Notes under the pieces: model-generated | What the model was told of the DNA's origin: nothing | The model's database searches: none | Seen by the model: the letters and a program-made list of their open reading frames with translations, nothing else | Assembly: GCA_005883115.1 (NCBI GenBank) | Contig: VAZQ01000060.1 | Span: 1-8,245, forward strand | DNA from: Alphaproteobacteria bacterium | GTDB lineage: Bacteria > Pseudomonadota > Alphaproteobacteria > Rhizobiales > Xanthobacteraceae | Length of the DNA: 8,245 bases | Reading direction: 5' to 3' | Shown here: piece after piece, positions 6,477-8,245 of the stretch | Position numbering within the stretch: position 1 is the first letter of the stretch | Layout of the letters: each line of letters starts with the position of its first letter | Translations under genes and position numbers: made by a program

Positions 6477-6485
6477 CCTCCTCCC
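6477..6485 (-). promoter_or_regulatory. Strong Shine-Dalgarno of the 32-residue membrane peptide
   Basis: On the - strand this reads GGGAGGAGG. The GGAGG part (6480-6484) stands six bases before ATG 6473. It is the strongest ribosome-binding site in the window and is the main reason to accept such a short ORF and this start codon. Confidence 0.75.
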
Positions 6486-6550
6486 TGTTTTTTTCCGGCA
6501 AGCGCCGGCGCCCCGACGGGAGGAGCATGCCCGGCCCTGACCTCGGCCGG

Positions 6551-6566
6551 TGTGATGGCCATCACA
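6551..6566. promoter_or_regulatory. CRP-like operator, perfect 16-bp palindrome TGTGATGGCCATCACA
   Basis: The site is identical on both strands and fits the CRP consensus TGTGA-N6-TCACA exactly. It differs from the FNR/FixK consensus TTGAT-N4-ATCAA. It lies in the intergenic gap 24 bp after the stop of the binding-protein gene and 77 bp before the start of the 32-residue peptide, so it most likely controls the latter (- strand). A weak -10-like CATGCT (- strand, + positions 6524-6529) would put transcription start near 6517 and the site centre near -41.5, a class II activator position. The operator match is clear; the promoter is tentative. Confidence 0.6.
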
Positions 6567-6589
6567 AAAGCGTCGTTTTTTGCGCGCGC

Positions 6590-7552
6590 TTATCTGCCCG
6601 AAGCAAGGCCGGCGGCACTGATGGCCGCGGCATTTTCCATCGAATCCGCCTCGAATAGCTTGCGGAAAGCTTCGCCCGGCAAATAACGCGCCTCGACGTT
6701 GAGCCGTGCCGCGATGGTTTTGTACTCCTCGCGCGCCGTTGCTTCCGCACATGCTGTTTCCAGCGCAGCAAGGGCTGCGGGCGGCGTGCGTGCCGGGGCG
6801 ATCAAGCCCCCGGCCGTAAACGATGTCGTCGGATAACCCAATTCCTTCATTGTGCGCACGCCGGGGAGCGCCGGGATGCGTGTCTCGGACAGCGTCGCAA
6901 GGAGCGGAAGATTGCTCGCCCCGGCGACCGCCGGCGTTTCGGTGATCGCCATTACCGTCCCGCTGAGCAGCGCCTGCGCCATGGGACCCGCGCCGGTGAA
7001 CGGTACGCCCAGCCCCTCGGCGCCGATCGCCTTGAGCACGGCCAACATCCCGAGATGCGGCTGGCTTGCGACGCCGGCATGGCCGTAGACGAGGTTTTCG
7101 CGCTTGGCCTTGGCGAAGCCGACGAATTCATCGAACGTCTTGAACGGCGCCTGCGGGCCCGCGATCAGCACATACGGTGCAAAATAGGTCAGGCAGACAT
7201 AGCGGAAGCTATCCATGGCGTAAGGCAGCTTCTGGACATGGGGCTGTGCCGTGAGAGGATTGTTCGGCGTCAGCGCAAGGGTGTAGCCGTCGGGCGCAGC
7301 CCGGCTGAGCTCGATGAGGCCGAGCGTGCCCGCGGCGCCGGCTTTGTTGATGATGACCACCGTCTGGCCCAGGACCTTGCCGATTTCGTTCTGCAGCGCG
7401 CGCGCCATGATGTCGGTATTGCCGCCCGGCGGAAACGCCACAATCACGTTGATCGGCCGGGCGGGATATGTCTGCGCCAGCGCAGCTGGCGGCAAGAGCG
7501 CGCAGATGGCCAGTGCGGCCGCGATAAGGCTGATAAGCTGGCGGCCAGTCAT
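6590..7552 (-). CDS. Bug/TctC-family periplasmic solute-binding protein
   Basis: This 320-residue protein belongs to the large family of substrate-binding proteins of tripartite tricarboxylate transporters (Bug proteins), which bind small carboxylates or amides in the periplasm. Residues 1-26 are a signal peptide (AALAQ junction). Family signatures are YPARPINVIVAFPPGGNTD just after it, then NKAGAAGTLG and the PDGYTLAL segment. Length is normal for the family (about 320). The start ATG (7550-7552) has AGAGG five bases upstream on the - strand (+ positions 7558-7562). No TctA or TctB membrane gene is present, so it looks like one of the many orphan Bug proteins of alpha- and betaproteobacteria; its ligand cannot be predicted. 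It lies 76 bp downstream of rpsD on the same strand, so read-through is possible but not required. The frame is intact. Confidence 0.92.
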   Translation of the reverse strand: MTGRQLISLIAAALAICALLPPAALAQTYPARPINVIVAFPPGGNTDIMARALQNEIGKVLGQTVVIINKAGAAGTLGLIELSRAAPDGYTLALTPNNPLTAQPHVQKLPYAMDSFRYVCLTYFAPYVLIAGPQAPFKTFDEFVGFAKAKRENLVYGHAGVASQPHLGMLAVLKAIGAEGLGVPFTGAGPMAQALLSGTVMAITETPAVAGASNLPLLATLSETRIPALPGVRTMKELGYPTTSFTAGGLIAPARTPPAALAALETACAEATAREEYKTIAARLNVEARYLPGEAFRKLFEADSMENAAAISAAGLASGR

Positions 7553-7574
7553 GCCCGCCTCTTCGAAGGCTAAC

Positions 7575-7622
7575 GCCGGGAACGTTCGTCGTGCGCTCGT
7601 GCGGCGATCCCGAACGCCCGGC
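7575..7622 (-). terminator. Imperfect inverted repeat after rpsD, possible terminator
   Basis: The arms are 7575-7588 (gccgggaacgttcg) and 7611-7622 (cgaacgcccggc). They pair over 12 bp as two 6-bp blocks (GCCGGG and CGTTCG) with a 2-nt bulge and a 22-nt loop. The repeat begins within about seven bases of the rpsD stop and precedes the binding-protein gene. No T-run follows in the - direction, so it may be a weak or factor-assisted terminator, or an mRNA 3'-end stabiliser. Confidence 0.4.
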
Positions 7623-7628
7623 TGACCG

Positions 7629-8245
7629 TCAGCGCGAATAAAATTCGACGACGAGGTGCGGCTCCATCATCACCGGATAGGGGATCTCGTTGAGCAGCGG
7701 GATGCGCGCGAGCTTCGCTGTCATCTCGTGGTGGTCGACCTCGATGTAGTCCGGCACGTCGCGCTCGGCGAGCTGCGTCGCCTCGATGATCGCGGCGAGC
7801 CCTTTGGACTTGTCGCGGACCTCGACGAGGTCGCCCGGCTTGACCCGGTAGCTCGGGATGGTCACGCGCCGGCCGTTCACCTTGACGTGGCCGTGGCTGA
7901 CGAATTGCCGCGCGGCGAAGACGGTGGGAACAAACTTCGCCCGGTAGACGATGGCATCGAGCCGGCTCTCGAGCAGCCCGATCATATGCGCGCCGGAATC
8001 GCCGCGCATGCGAATGGCTTCGGCATAGATGCCGCGGAACTGGCGCTCGGAAATATTGCCGTAATAGCCGCGCAGCTTCTGCTTGGCGCGCAATTGTACG
8101 CCGTAGTCGGAGAGCTTACCCTTGCGGCGCTGACCGTGCTGGCCAGGACCATATTCGCGGCGGTTGACGGGGCTCTTGGGGCGGCCCCAGACATTTTGGC
8201 CCATGCGGCGGTCGATCTTGTATTTCGCCTCGTGGCGCTTGGTCA
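7629..8245 (-). CDS. rpsD: 30S ribosomal protein S4 (start codon cut by one base at the window edge)
   Basis: S4 binds the 5' domain of 16S rRNA early in 30S assembly and helps translation accuracy. The last window bases give TG on the - strand followed by ACC AAG CGC, so the first base of the start codon lies just outside. The full protein is MTKRHEAKYKIDRRMGQN and onward, 205 residues, the usual alphaproteobacterial length. The N-terminal part shows NRREYGPGQHGQRRKGKLSD, and the S4 RNA-binding domain covers about residues 95-158 (SRLDAIVYRAKF, FVSHGHVKVNGRRV, PSYRVKPGDLVEV). The protein ends LVVEFYSR. It lacks the N-terminal zinc Cys cluster found in some S4 versions. It stands apart from the large ribosomal operons, as is common in this class. 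It marks the region as chromosomal. Confidence 0.98.
   Translation of the reverse strand, partial: TKRHEAKYKIDRRMGQNVWGRPKSPVNRREYGPGQHGQRRKGKLSDYGVQLRAKQKLRGYYGNISERQFRGIYAEAIRMRGDSGAHMIGLLESRLDAIVYRAKFVPTVFAARQFVSHGHVKVNGRRVTIPSYRVKPGDLVEVRDKSKGLAAIIEATQLAERDVPDYIEVDHHEMTAKLARIPLLNEIPYPVMMEPHLVVEFYSR

Noticed and set aside
6488..6508. Hairpin CCGGC-aagc-GCCGG next to a run of seven T, looking like a terminator.
   Set aside because: The T-run lies before the stem on the + strand and is an A-run after it on the - strand, so the polarity is wrong for intrinsic termination in either direction.

Overview
The window reads as chromosome of a GC-rich alphaproteobacterium, probably of the order Hyphomicrobiales (Rhizobiales). 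The evidence is a 205-residue alphaproteobacterial-type ribosomal protein S4, a Bug/TctC-type solute-binding protein of the kind expanded in this order, strong GC bias at third codon positions, and GTG starts. Placement below order level is a guess.

Positions 1-4137 (+ strand) hold most of a RiPP gene cluster of the TOMM type (thiazole/oxazole-modified microcin, also called linear azol(in)e-containing peptide). First comes the 3' part of a precursor gene whose C-terminal 46 residues contain 14 Cys and 20 Gly. Then come an E1-like, leader-binding partner protein, a YcaO cyclodehydratase and a SagB-type FMN dehydrogenase. The expected chemistry is leader recognition and ATP-dependent cyclisation of Cys to thiazolines, followed by oxidation to thiazoles. 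In this copy the partner protein and YcaO, which look like one original 769-residue fusion, are split by an exact 20-bp tandem duplication (tract 1464-1504). It shifts the frame and leaves two ORFs overlapping by ATGA. Removing one copy restores one continuous reading frame.

Positions 4162-6367 continue on the same strand with short gaps (24 and 13 nt). They encode a small exported cytochrome c and a 612-residue exported protein that combines a carboxypeptidase-regulatory-like domain, a CxxCH haem-type motif and a Vgb/SMP-30-like beta-propeller. The spacing suggests cotranscription with the TOMM genes, but a functional link is inference. No transporter, leader peptidase or immunity gene is visible.

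Positions 6375-8245 are on the - strand. They hold a 32-residue single-span membrane peptide with a very strong Shine-Dalgarno, preceded by a perfect CRP-like palindrome (TGTGA-N6-TCACA). Next are a Bug-family periplasmic binding protein without its transporter and rpsD, whose start codon loses only its first base to the window edge. The two strands converge at 6367/6375. No RNA gene, insertion sequence or CRISPR array was seen, and no gene-free stretch exceeds 300 bases.
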